The notes beneath the pieces are model-generated. The model made no database searches and was not told where the DNA came from. It was given only the letters and a program-made list of their open reading frames with translations. Below are positions 43,239-52,153 of a DNA stretch of 64,000 nucleotides, one piece after another. The stretch's first letter is position 1. Each line of letters begins with the position of its first letter. This DNA is from Hyphomonas sp. (GTDB lineage Bacteria > Pseudomonadota > Alphaproteobacteria > Caulobacterales > Hyphomonadaceae). The stretch spans positions 124,001 through 188,000 of the forward strand of contig NZ_JALHLS010000005.1 of the NCBI RefSeq assembly GCF_022844445.1. Direction: 5' to 3'. The position numbers and the translations under genes were made by a program.

Positions 43239-44173
43239 CTGTAATGATCGGCCTGTCTGCGGTGATGGTGGCGCTGGAGGACGGCGAGCCGCAAGTGCTG
43301 GTCACGCGACGGCCAAGTGGAGAATGCGCCCTGCCTTTCGGCCCGTTCGATCCGGCGGGCCACCGCACGTTTGACCTGTCGCTGCGCGGCTGGGTGCGCG
43401 AGCAGACCGGCTTCGAAATCGGCTATGTGGAACAGCTCTACACGTTTGGCGACAAGGACCGCGAGACGCCGGAAGCAACGCTGGCGGGCGCACCTCCGGA
43501 TGCGCGGGTGATTTCAGTGGGCTATCTCGCGCTCACGCCCGAAGCAAGGCCGGCCGGCGCCTCGTTCGAGGCACGCTGGCAGGACTGGTATCATTATTTT
43601 CCATGGGAGGATCACCGCGTCCGGCGGCCGCCAATGATCGAAGTGGAGATTGCGCCGCGCCTGAAGACCTGGGCGGCGGGCAATGACCGCCGGCTCGGCC
43701 GGGCGCAGATCGCCTTTGGCCTCGACGGCGCGCGCTGGATGGAAGAGCGCGTGCTGGAACGCTACGAGTTGCTCTACGAGGCGGGGCTGGTGGCAGAATG
43801 CGCGCGCGATGCGGGCCTGCCGGAGCCGGGCATCTCGCTGGGCGGGAGCATGGCCTCCGACCACCGGCGCATTCTGGCGACGGGCCTGTCGCGCCTGCGC
43901 AGCAAAATCAAATATCGACCTGTGGTCTTCGAGCTGATGCCGGACCGGTTCACGCTGTCGGCGCTGCAGCGGTCCGTGGAGGGCATTCTTGGCCTGCAGC
44001 TCCATACGCAGAATTTCCGGCGGGCGCTGGACAAGGCGGACCTCGTGGCAGGCACCGGACAGATGGAGACCGGCACGGGCGGGCGGCCTGCGGAACTCTT
44101 CACCTTCCGGCGCGACCATGCGAGCAGCTTCTCGAGCCCAGGACTGGCGACGCCGAGAAAGTCTGCGGACTGA
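43235..44173 (+). CDS. nadQ: NAD-metabolism regulator NadQ-like (degenerate Nudix plus winged helix)
   Basis: The 312-residue protein matches the alphaproteobacterial COG4111 regulator of NAD biosynthesis. The N-terminal half is Nudix-like (AVMVALEDGEPQVLVTRRPSG) but its Nudix box reads RGWVREQTGF, lacking the catalytic REUXEEXGU glutamates, so it probably binds a NAD metabolite rather than hydrolysing it. The C-terminal half resembles a winged-helix DNA-binding region (FTLSALQRSVEGILG...NFRRALD). Its coupling to an HD hydrolase and position after ygfZ-tag occur in other alphaproteobacteria. Targets would be nadABC-type genes elsewhere. Confidence 0.78.
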   Translation: MTVMIGLSAVMVALEDGEPQVLVTRRPSGECALPFGPFDPAGHRTFDLSLRGWVREQTGFEIGYVEQLYTFGDKDRETPEATLAGAPPDARVISVGYLALTPEARPAGASFEARWQDWYHYFPWEDHRVRRPPMIEVEIAPRLKTWAAGNDRRLGRAQIAFGLDGARWMEERVLERYELLYEAGLVAECARDAGLPEPGISLGGSMASDHRRILATGLSRLRSKIKYRPVVFELMPDRFTLSALQRSVEGILGLQLHTQNFRRALDKADLVAGTGQMETGTGGRPAELFTFRRDHASSFSSPGLATPRKSAD

Positions 44174-44185
44174 ACGTGTGATCAA

Positions 44186-44236
44186 GCCTCTCACCGCAAC
44201 CCCAGCTCCCGGGCGGGAGAGGGGTTTCAAGATCAC
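44186..44236 (-). repeat. C-rich repeat element after the M16-like stop codon
   Basis: On the minus strand, directly after the stop codon of the next gene, TTGAAACCCCTCTCCCGCC precedes a GGGAG-rich complement (GCGGGAGAGGGG at 44213-44224 on plus strand). It resembles the element at 48165-48199 and more loosely the 34-base repeats near 36.1 and 37.6 kb. Confidence 0.5.
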
Positions 44237-45661
44237 TTAAGGGGTAACGGGCGCTTCGATCCCCTGCGGCTGACCGACCACGAAGAAAGAATAGCGGGCG
44301 GGGTCGAGGTAGGTTTTCGAGACGCGGTTGACGTCTTCCAGCGTGACGGCGGAGACGAGCGCGTTGCGGCGGTCGAAGTAATCAACGCCGAGATTTTCCT
44401 GGCGCACACCCATCATCTGGTTAGCGATCTTCGCATTGGAATCGAAACCGAGCGGATAGGAACCCGTGAGATAGGCCTTCGCGTCGGCGAGTTCCTGCTC
44501 GGTCACGCCGCTCTCAACGAACTTCGCCAGTTCCGCCTTGATGCCGGCAATGAACTCGCCCGCGCTCTCGTTCTTGGTCTGGCCGCCACCGGACCACGTC
44601 TTGAGGGTCGGGCCGGGGTCGATGCTGGTGGAGATGCCGTAGGTGAGGCCTTTCTGCACACGGAGCGTCTGCACAAGGCGGCTTTCAAAGCCGCCGCCGC
44701 CGAGCGTGTAATTCAGTACGAAGGCCGGGAAGAAATCCGGATTGTCCCGCCCGATGCCGGGCCCGATGAAGCGCACAAGGCTCTGCGGCTGTGGCAGGTC
44801 AATGACGGCTTCCGTTGCTGCAACACCTGTGAGGTCGATCGGCGGGATCGGGGCGAGCGTGCTCGTCTGCGGCAGGCCGGCAGCAACCTCGTCAATCAGC
44901 GGGGCCAGTTCTTCCGGTGTGACAGCGCCGACGGCTGTAACCAGGAGGCGGTCCTTGGTCACAAGGGCGCGCATGTGCTGGCGGGCAAGATCCGGCGTCA
45001 GGGCCCCGAGGCTTTCCGATGACAGCTCACGCGCGAACGGGTGCTCCGGGTACAGAGCTTTGGCCGTGGCGCGCCAGGCGAGATAGTTGGGGTTCGTCTC
45101 GCGCGTGTTGAGGCCGACTTCCTTCTCGCGCAGGAAGCGCTCGAACGGACCCTCATCGAACCGCGGCGCCGCGAAGGCGGATGCGACGAGCGACATCGCG
45201 CCTGCGGCATTCTCGGTCAGCGTCGAGATGGAGCAGCTCGTCCACTCCCCGCCAGCCCCGCAGCTGAAGTCCATATTGAGGTCTTCCATCGCGGTCTGGA
45301 AGCCCAGGGAGTCGAGGTCACCGGCACCCTCATTCATGTTGTAGGTGACCACCTCGCCGAGGCCTTCGAGGCCGGCGGGGTCAGACGCGGTGCCTCCTTT
45401 CCAGGCCATCTGCACGGCGAGGATCGGGATCGACGGCTCGGACACCAGCCAGACCGAAACCCCGCCCGGCGTGACGAATTGCTGGATCTGGGCGAACTCG
45501 CCGTCATGCACGATGACCGCCAGCTCAGGTTTGTCCGGCGATGTGAGGAGCGCTTCAGCGGCCGGCGGCTGCGGCGTGCCGACGAACCAACCCTTGATCG
45601 TGGAACAGCCCGTGAGCGCAGAGAGCGCAGCGGCGCACAGGAGAATCTTTGCGGCATGCAT
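44237..45661 (-). CDS. M16-like peptidase homologue lacking the zinc motif (lipoprotein)
   Basis: The 474-residue protein has a lipoprotein signal (ALTGC, Cys19) and the two-domain M16 fold, seen in the second half as FESRLVQTLRVQKGLTYGISTSI. Where active M16 enzymes have HxxEH, it reads GLEGLGEVVTYNMNEG, so the zinc site is absent. Its start codon abuts the stop of the active M16 gene upstream. Inactive/active M16 heterodimers are known (mitochondrial processing peptidase style), so it likely partners that protein. Confidence 0.88.
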   Translation of the reverse strand: MHAAKILLCAAALSALTGCSTIKGWFVGTPQPPAAEALLTSPDKPELAVIVHDGEFAQIQQFVTPGGVSVWLVSEPSIPILAVQMAWKGGTASDPAGLEGLGEVVTYNMNEGAGDLDSLGFQTAMEDLNMDFSCGAGGEWTSCSISTLTENAAGAMSLVASAFAAPRFDEGPFERFLREKEVGLNTRETNPNYLAWRATAKALYPEHPFARELSSESLGALTPDLARQHMRALVTKDRLLVTAVGAVTPEELAPLIDEVAAGLPQTSTLAPIPPIDLTGVAATEAVIDLPQPQSLVRFIGPGIGRDNPDFFPAFVLNYTLGGGGFESRLVQTLRVQKGLTYGISTSIDPGPTLKTWSGGGQTKNESAGEFIAGIKAELAKFVESGVTEQELADAKAYLTGSYPLGFDSNAKIANQMMGVRQENLGVDYFDRRNALVSAVTLEDVNRVSKTYLDPARYSFFVVGQPQGIEAPVTP

Positions 45662-47010
45662 CAGAGGTCTCCTTCAGCCGGGAGAAGGTGGGCTTCGATA
45701 TAGTGTTTTTCCGGCGCGAAGACGGCGCGGACCGCGGCAAGCGCCTCTTCAGGCGTGACGGCGCGCACGGCGTCCGGGTAGCCGAGGATGTCTTCCACCT
45801 TGCCGCCGAGGGCGAGCCAGGCGCCGAACGTTTCCGCCATGCCCGACTGGCTGTCGCGGCCGTAGATCGCATCAGCGGCCAGCTTGTTCCGGGCACGGAT
45901 GACTTCAGCTTCGGCGAAGCCCTCAGCAAGGACCTTCTCGACTTCCGCCATTACAGCGGCTTCGAGCGTCTCCAGCGTGACGCCCGGCGCGGGGCTGGCG
46001 GAGATGACGGCCGGGCCCTCATCGTGGAGCGTTGTCCAGGCGAAGGTGCTGGCGGAAATGGCGAGTTGCTGCTGCTCGACCAGGGACTGGTAGAGCCGGC
46101 TGGTCATGCCGCCGCCCAGGACTTCGAGACCGACATCAAGGGCCAGCGCGTCGTCCGGCTGCCGGCGCTGGGAGACGCCGAGATAATACCGGCTCCAGTT
46201 GGGTTGGCGCACTTTCGGATCGGCGTGGGTGAGCAGGACGGTTTCGGTGAGCGGGGCAACCGACTGCCATTTGCGCGGTCCGTGTTCGGCCCCCGAGGCC
46301 GGGATTGCGCCGTAGTGTTCTTCAGCGAGAGCGCGCACTTCATCCGGCGTCACGTCGCCCGCAACGACGAGGATGGCGTTGGCCGGGCTATAATACTCTG
46401 TGTAGAAATCAAGGCCATCCTGCGGGGTGAGCGCGGCAACTTCCTCCATCTTGCCGATGACGGTGATTTCGTAGGGGTGGCCCTTCCACAGCGCGGAGAG
46501 CGCCTTTTCCTGCAGGATGGCGCCTGGATTGTTTTCGATACGCTGGCGGCGTTCTTCCTTCACGACGTCGCGCTCGGAGATGAACGGACCCTTGGGATCA
46601 TCATTGATCACGAGGTTGACCATGCGCTCGGCCTCAAGGCCCATCATAGTACCAAGCTGGGCCTTGTGGACGCGCTCGAAATAGGCGGTATAGTCCCAGC
46701 TGGTGAAGGCGTTGTTCTGCCCGCCGGAGCGGCTGACGATCTTGTCGAACTCGCCGGGGCCGAGATTTTTCGTCTCCTGGAACATCACGTGTTCGAAGAG
46801 GTGCGCTATGCCAGACTTGCCTGGCGCTTCATCGGCGGCGCCGACCTTGTACCAGACCATGTGGGTGACGACGGGCGCGCGGTGGTCCGGCAGGACCACG
46901 ACGTCCATACCGTTCGAGAGCGTGAAGGTTGAGGGCGCCCACGCGGCTTCCTCTGCAGCGGCATAAGAAGCAAACAGGGCGAATAGCCCGGCAGCGAGAC
47001 TCCGTTTCAT
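45661..47010 (-). CDS. M16 family zinc metallopeptidase (active partner)
   Basis: The 449-residue exported protein has a signal peptide (cut near residue 19-20) and the inverted zinc motif GIAHLFEHVMF (His70, Glu73, His74), with a distal Glu in the ERDVVKEERRQR region. The C-terminal half has the RLYQSLVE substrate-binding Arg-Leu-Tyr motif. M16 enzymes degrade peptides inside a closed chamber. The stop codon shares a base with the next start codon, so the pair is translationally coupled. Confidence 0.93.
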   Translation of the reverse strand: MKRSLAAGLFALFASYAAAEEAAWAPSTFTLSNGMDVVVLPDHRAPVVTHMVWYKVGAADEAPGKSGIAHLFEHVMFQETKNLGPGEFDKIVSRSGGQNNAFTSWDYTAYFERVHKAQLGTMMGLEAERMVNLVINDDPKGPFISERDVVKEERRQRIENNPGAILQEKALSALWKGHPYEITVIGKMEEVAALTPQDGLDFYTEYYSPANAILVVAGDVTPDEVRALAEEHYGAIPASGAEHGPRKWQSVAPLTETVLLTHADPKVRQPNWSRYYLGVSQRRQPDDALALDVGLEVLGGGMTSRLYQSLVEQQQLAISASTFAWTTLHDEGPAVISASPAPGVTLETLEAAVMAEVEKVLAEGFAEAEVIRARNKLAADAIYGRDSQSGMAETFGAWLALGGKVEDILGYPDAVRAVTPEEALAAVRAVFAPEKHYIEAHLLPAEGDL

Positions 47011-47052
47011 GGGCGTCCTCCGGTTAGGTGTAGCTGTAGTTTTCGGGGCGGA

Positions 47053-47550
47053 TCAGGTTCCGGGGAGCCGGATCCGGTTGCCGCCGCTGGTTTGCTGGAT
47101 GATCACCGGCTGGTCGCCGGTGGCATTGTCGGTGGCAGCGGACGCTGCGTCTTCCGGCTTGTCCTTGCGCCAGAACAGGATGCGGTCACCGATAGTGGCC
47201 GATTTGCGGATCGCTTTGGTCTCTTCATAGTCGACCTGCGCGCGCACCGAGGGGTTTGCGGCATTGGCACCTGCGGCGGCGACGAGTGCCTTCTCGGAAG
47301 CGCTGGCGTCCTGGCCCATCGTCGTGCCGAAGGCGGTCGTGTTGCCAGAGGTAGCCGCTTCGACTTCAGAGGGGATACTGGTGCCGGCCGGCGGCGGGCG
47401 CAGGCTGTATTCGGGCGGGATGCTGAGCGGGGCCTTGGTGACGACGCGGAACTCGTTGGGGGTCGAGCCGCCGCCACCGCCGTTGGAGGTGCAAGCCGCG
47501 GTGGCAGCAAGGGCAGCGCCGGCGGCGAGAATGAGGAAAGGATGCTTCAT
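47053..47550 (-). CDS. bamF: BamF-like lipoprotein (DUF3035)
   Basis: The 165-residue lipoprotein has the signal AATAAC (Cys20), a Gly/Ser linker and the DUF3035 core EFRVVTKAPLSIPPEYSLRPP, conserved among alphaproteobacteria. This family includes BamF, an alphaproteobacterial component of the beta-barrel assembly machinery. The context between lspA (lipoprotein signal peptidase) and M16 proteases is typical. The Cys/Pro-rich mature N-terminus suggests it is surface- or periplasm-anchored in the outer membrane. Confidence 0.85.
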   Translation of the reverse strand: MKHPFLILAAGAALAATAACTSNGGGGGSTPNEFRVVTKAPLSIPPEYSLRPPPAGTSIPSEVEAATSGNTTAFGTTMGQDASASEKALVAAAGANAANPSVRAQVDYEETKAIRKSATIGDRILFWRKDKPEDAASAATDNATGDQPVIIQQTSGGNRIRLPGT

Positions 47551-47591
47551 GGGCGGGGCAGATCCGTTTCTGGTGGCCGGTGGCCGGGGGT

Positions 47592-48110
47592 TTACGAGCT
47601 TGTAGCCTGTTTTGGACGCGAAAGCAGGAACTGGTCAATGAAGAGCAACACCGCGCCGACACTGATGGCGGCATCGGCGACGTTGAACACCCAGGGGAAA
47701 TAGAGGCCGTTGGCATCGATGAAATCGACCACGGCGCCAAAGCGCACCCGGTCGATCAGGTTGCCGAAGGCCCCGCCGATCACAAGCGCCAGCGCGAGTC
47801 GCAGCCAGCGCCCTTCGGCCTTCAGGAGCCAGACAAAGAAGCCGATGGCGATGGTGGCCATGATGGCGGCGAGGATCCAGCGGCCGATTCCGTCCGTCTG
47901 GAACAGGCCGTAGCTCATGCCGCGGTTCCAGAGCATGGTGAAATCGAGGGGTCCCGGGAGGGGAATCCGGCCGCAGGGCTCCATCCGGTCAAGGCAGCCG
48001 AGCGCGTTGAAGCGCGGCTCCTGCAGGACGAGCCATTTGCTCCATTGGTCGAGCAGCACCACGACGGGCACCAGGAAGAACGGCCAAGCTGAAGGTGACG
48101 GCAATTTCAT
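47592..48110 (-). CDS. lspA: lipoprotein signal peptidase
   Basis: LspA cleaves signal peptides from prolipoproteins after lipidation. The 172-residue protein has four membrane segments and the two catalytic Asp motifs: GGAFGNLIDRVRFGAVVDFID (the GNLIDR...DF pair). It lies 84 bases downstream of ileS, the standard order, and serves the many lipoproteins of this window. Confidence 0.95.
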   Translation of the reverse strand: MKLPSPSAWPFFLVPVVVLLDQWSKWLVLQEPRFNALGCLDRMEPCGRIPLPGPLDFTMLWNRGMSYGLFQTDGIGRWILAAIMATIAIGFFVWLLKAEGRWLRLALALVIGGAFGNLIDRVRFGAVVDFIDANGLYFPWVFNVADAAISVGAVLLFIDQFLLSRPKQATSS

Positions 48111-48164
48111 GGGGGTGAGATTGCAGACCGCGCCGGGGGGATCAAGCTTTTGTGTGCACTTCTG

Positions 48165-48194
48165 TTCCCCTCTCCCGCAAAAGGGGAAAGGGGT
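48165..48194 (-). repeat. C-rich repeat element after the ileS stop codon
   Basis: The minus strand immediately after ileS reads TTGAACCCCTTTCCCCTTTT followed by GCGGGAGAGGGG. CCCCTTT and the AAAGGGG-type complement can pair. The arrangement resembles that after the M16-like gene at 44.2 kb. Confidence 0.5.
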
Positions 48195-51100
48195 TCAAGA
48201 GGGCCAGACAATGGCCTGGTCCCATGCCTTCACGGCCAGCGCGTCGCGGGGCGTGATGTCCGGGAAGCCGGGGGTGGCGGTTTTGGGGTCGAAGTATTTC
48301 CAGCTGCGGCGGCATTTGATGCCGGGCGCCTTGGCAGGCACCACCCAGATGCCGGGCGAATCGTCGAGCGTGAAGGCGCCGGCCGGACCGGAGGCGCCCT
48401 GCACCAGCGTCGCGCCGGAGGTGATGAAGAGGTCGCCGGCGTCTTCGCCCGCGAAGGCATCCAAGAGCGCCTTGTCGCTGACGATGACTTCGGGCGCAGC
48501 TTCCAGCGAGGCCCCGATACGCTTGTCCCGGCGCTCGACTTCCAGCGCGCCGGTGACGACGCGGCGGACACGGAAGATCTTCTCCCAGCGCGCCGCGAGG
48601 GCGGCGTCGCGCCAGCTCTCCGGCGTTTCCGGGAAGAGCAGAAGGTGGACGGACGGCACCGAGCCCTTGAGGTGGCTTTCGCCGAAGGCTTCGTCCGTAG
48701 TGAACGGCATGACCGGCGCGAGCCAGGCGAGGAGTCGTTCCATCACGGCGGCCATCACCGTGCGCACGGCACGGCGGCGATTTCCGTAAACGGAGGTTTC
48801 AGCGTCCCAGGCTTTCTTGGTCGCGAAGGACGGGTCACAATAGAGCGCGTCCTTGCGAATGTCGAAATAGACGGCCGAAAGCTCGACGTTCACGAAATTC
48901 ACGATCGCGGTCATCACGCGCTTGAAGTCGAATACCTGGAAGGCGGCGCGCACTTCGCTGTCGAGTTCGGCGAGACGGTGCAGGATAAAGCGCTCGAGGC
49001 CGGGCATATCCTTCGCATCGACAGCTTCGGCGACGCTGTAGCCATCCAGCGCGCCGAGCAGGTAGCGCAGCGTGTTGCGCAGCTTGCGATAGGTCTCGAT
49101 CGTGCCCTTGATGATTTCGTCGGAAATGCGGGTATCGTCCCAGTAATCGGCCGATGCCGTCCAGATACGGAGGATCTCGATGCCATGCTGTTTCTGGAAC
49201 TCGTCGGGCTCGATCGTGTTGCCGATCGATTTCGACATCTTCTTGCCTTCCGCATCGACGACCATGCCGTGGGTGACGACCTTCTTGTAGGGCGCCATGC
49301 CTCGCGTCGCACAGGACTCCAGAAGCGAGGACTGGAACCAGCCGCGGTGCTGGTCGGAGCCTTCCATATAGACGTCCGCCTGCCCGGTCGCGTTGTCGAT
49401 GATGCCGCGCGCCCGCAGCGCGAAGGCATGCGTCGTGCCGGAATCGAACCAGACGTCGAGGACGTCGGTGACCTTCTCCCAGCCATCCGGCGAGACGCCC
49501 GTACCCTCGAAGAAAACGGCATCGGCTGTGGCGAACCATCCGTCCACGCCGGCTTTCTCGATGGCGGCCTTGATATTGGCGTTGAGCTTGTCGGCCTGCT
49601 CCCCGGAAAGGGCAGCGGTGTGCGGTTCGCCCTTCGCGTTGACGAACAGCGTGATCGGCACGCCCCAGTTGCGCTGGCGCGAGATCAACCAGTCGGGCCG
49701 GCTTTCGACCATGGCGGACAGGCGGTTGCGGCCGGTGGCGGGGAAGAACTCGGTTTCGGCGATGGCCTTCACGGCGAGTTCGCGCAGCGTCTTGCCCTTG
49801 TGGACCGGCTTGTCCATGGCGATGAACCATTGCGGCGTAGCGCGGCGGATAACCGGCGCCTTGGAGCGCCAGGAGTGGGCATCGCGGATCGTGGTGATGC
49901 CGCGCGCGAGCAGATTGCCACTCTCGGCGAGGAGGCGGATCACTTCATTGTTCGCCTTTCCCGCCTCGCCCCGCTTCTTGCCCGAGGTGACAATGATGTC
50001 GAGGCCGCGGAGCGGCTCCGGTACTTCGTCCGTATACTTACCATCTGGATCGACGATCTGGCGGATCTGCTGTGTGGTGCGCCCGGAGGCCACCCAGACT
50101 TCGAAGTCATCTTCGCCGTGGGCGGGCGCTGTGTGCACGAAGCCGGTACCCGCATCGTCGGTAACATGGCCGCCGGCGAGCATTGGGATCGGGTGCTGGA
50201 AGAAGGGCGAAAGACCGTGCAGCGGGTGCTGGAGACCCCAACCTTCCGGGTCGACGTCACAAAGGTGCTGATAGCCGCCTGCACGAACCTTGGCCGAGCT
50301 CATGGCGTCAGCGACCAACTTCTTTGCAAAGATCAGCTTGTCGCCTGCCTTCACATAGGGCGGGAAACCGAGTTCCTCCGCCGTCATCACATCGGTGACT
50401 TCATAAAGTCCGTAGGCGATTTCCGGATTGAAACTCACAGCCTGGTTTGCGGGGATCGTCCACGGGGTCGTCGTCCAGATCACGACCGACGCGCCGGCCA
50501 CCTGTTCTGAACTCGGACCATCAGGCGCCTCCAGGCGAACCGGGAACTTCACCCACACCACCGGCACCTTGCGGTCGTGGTATTCCACTTCCGCCTCGGC
50601 GAGCGCCGTGCGTTCGACGGGGCTCCACATGATGGGCTTCGCACCGCGCACGAGGCCGCCCTTCATCGCCATGTCGAGGAATTCGGAGACGATCATGGCC
50701 TCGCTCTCGAACGCCATCGTCAGGTAGGGATTGTCCCATTCGCCCTCGATGCCGAGGCTGCGGAATTCCTTGCCCTGCACTTTCACCCAATGCTCGGCAT
50801 AGGCGCGGCAGGCAGCGCGGAACTCATCCGCCGGTACCGAATCTTTGGGGCGGTTCTTGGAGCGGAACTCCTCCTCCACCTTCCATTCGATCGGCAGGCC
50901 GTGGCAATCCCATCCCGGCAGGTAGGAGGCGTCGAAGCCCTGCATCTGGTGCGAGCGGACGATGATGTCTTTGATGATCTTGTTGAGCGCCGTACCGAGG
51001 TGGATGTGGCCGTTGGCGTAAGGCGGGCCGTCATGCAGGATAAAGGGCTTGCGGCCCTTCGCATCGGCGCGGAGTTTTGCGTAGAGGCCCATTTCGTCCC

Positions 51101-51215
51101 AGCGCCTGATCCATTCGGGCTCGGCCTTGGGCAGGCCGGCGCGCATCGGGAACTCGGTTTTAGGCAGGAACAAGGTGTCGCGGTAATCGCGTTCAGTCGC
51201 AGCGGTATCGGTCAT
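48195..51215 (-). CDS. ileS: isoleucyl-tRNA synthetase
   Basis: The 1006-residue class I synthetase charges tRNA-Ile. It has the HIGH-type motif PPYANGHIHLGTALNKIIKD, the editing (CP1) domain with the TTTPWTIPANQA region, and GKKMSKSIGN (KMSKS). The C-terminal anticodon-binding domain follows. Length is slightly longer than the E. coli enzyme (938) because of insertions. It is the first gene of the ileS-lspA-bamF-M16-M16 run. Confidence 0.97.
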   Translation of the reverse strand: MTDTAATERDYRDTLFLPKTEFPMRAGLPKAEPEWIRRWDEMGLYAKLRADAKGRKPFILHDGPPYANGHIHLGTALNKIIKDIIVRSHQMQGFDASYLPGWDCHGLPIEWKVEEEFRSKNRPKDSVPADEFRAACRAYAEHWVKVQGKEFRSLGIEGEWDNPYLTMAFESEAMIVSEFLDMAMKGGLVRGAKPIMWSPVERTALAEAEVEYHDRKVPVVWVKFPVRLEAPDGPSSEQVAGASVVIWTTTPWTIPANQAVSFNPEIAYGLYEVTDVMTAEELGFPPYVKAGDKLIFAKKLVADAMSSAKVRAGGYQHLCDVDPEGWGLQHPLHGLSPFFQHPIPMLAGGHVTDDAGTGFVHTAPAHGEDDFEVWVASGRTTQQIRQIVDPDGKYTDEVPEPLRGLDIIVTSGKKRGEAGKANNEVIRLLAESGNLLARGITTIRDAHSWRSKAPVIRRATPQWFIAMDKPVHKGKTLRELAVKAIAETEFFPATGRNRLSAMVESRPDWLISRQRNWGVPITLFVNAKGEPHTAALSGEQADKLNANIKAAIEKAGVDGWFATADAVFFEGTGVSPDGWEKVTDVLDVWFDSGTTHAFALRARGIIDNATGQADVYMEGSDQHRGWFQSSLLESCATRGMAPYKKVVTHGMVVDAEGKKMSKSIGNTIEPDEFQKQHGIEILRIWTASADYWDDTRISDEIIKGTIETYRKLRNTLRYLLGALDGYSVAEAVDAKDMPGLERFILHRLAELDSEVRAAFQVFDFKRVMTAIVNFVNVELSAVYFDIRKDALYCDPSFATKKAWDAETSVYGNRRRAVRTVMAAVMERLLAWLAPVMPFTTDEAFGESHLKGSVPSVHLLLFPETPESWRDAALAARWEKIFRVRRVVTGALEVERRDKRIGASLEAAPEVIVSDKALLDAFAGEDAGDLFITSGATLVQGASGPAGAFTLDDSPGIWVVPAKAPGIKCRRSWKYFDPKTATPGFPDITPRDALAVKAWDQAIVWPS

Positions 51216-51427
51216 CGTGGATCAGGTCTTCGTCAGCGGAAACGGGAACGGGCGGGCGGCCTCAGGCCATACGGGATTACCCGGCCACGGCTGAACAAAG
51301 GGTTCAGCCGGCGGCCGGGCCGCTAATTCGAATTGCCTGAATCGCCACGGAATATGTCATCGCCGCAGCGGTTATCACGCCCCAACGGGGACTGTCACCC
51401 CTTGAGGCGAAGGTTCCGGGCTCGGGC

Positions 51428-51994
51428 CTACCACTCCTCGTCGTCGTAGTAATCTTCTTCGCCGGGGACGTAGTCATCGGCGTAGATGCCGGTTTTCCAG
51501 ATGTAATCTGCCGCCTGCGGGGCGATGGCCAGCAGATTGAGGAGGTTGTCCTTGACGTTGCGGACGGTCATGCCGCCGTCGAGGATGACGTAGCGGGTGA
51601 TGCCGACCGTCGGGGTTTCGCCGTCCACGCCGCCGGCGGAATACCAGGCAGAGGTGGCCGCCCACATCAGGTTGGCTTCGTTGATCCGTTCCAGCGTTTC
51701 CTGACCGTCCGCGTCATAGCGGACCTGCATGTTGATGCCGAGGCAGCCCGGATCGTAGCCTTCTAGATCGCAGGCCGTTCCCATAAGGTTGAAGATCAGA
51801 CCGGTGTTGGCCGTATCGGTGGCCCGGACGGAGACATCGCCATCATCACCCGAACTATTGATGGTGTAGCCTTCCTCAATCAGGATGGTCTGCAGCTGCT
51901 GCAGGTTGACCGTTTTGACGAGCTGGTTGTCGTCGGCCAGTGCGGGCATTGCCAAGGCTGCCAGAACGGCCATGGAAGCGATGATACGGCGCAT
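51428..51994 (-). CDS. YbjN domain-containing secreted protein
   Basis: The 188-residue protein has a signal peptide (cut after ALADD region, about residue 16) and a YbjN-like sensory-fold domain (TVNLQQLQTILIEEGYTINSSG... and FNLMGTACDL). YbjN proteins are often envelope stress factors. The C-terminus is strongly acidic and Tyr/Asp-rich (DDYVPGEEDYYDDEEW). ATG 51994 is preferred to the open frame further upstream. Confidence 0.75.
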   Translation of the reverse strand: MRRIIASMAVLAALAMPALADDNQLVKTVNLQQLQTILIEEGYTINSSGDDGDVSVRATDTANTGLIFNLMGTACDLEGYDPGCLGINMQVRYDADGQETLERINEANLMWAATSAWYSAGGVDGETPTVGITRYVILDGGMTVRNVKDNLLNLLAIAPQAADYIWKTGIYADDYVPGEEDYYDDEEW

Positions 51995-52153
51995 GAGATC
52001 CTCCCCTTGAGGCGCTGAATACCGCAAAACCCTCTGCCTATTTCGGGCGGCTGTGAAGGGCGGGAAAGCCGCCAAATTGCGGAATTTTCATGATTTCGGC
52101 GAGAATTGGCCACCAGAGCGCACAGGTGTGCCACGTCCCGGCGAAACTTGCGG

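Noticed and set aside
48150-50510. 786-codon plus-strand open frame within ileS
   Set aside because: It is antisense to the unmistakable isoleucyl-tRNA synthetase and arises from high GC content.
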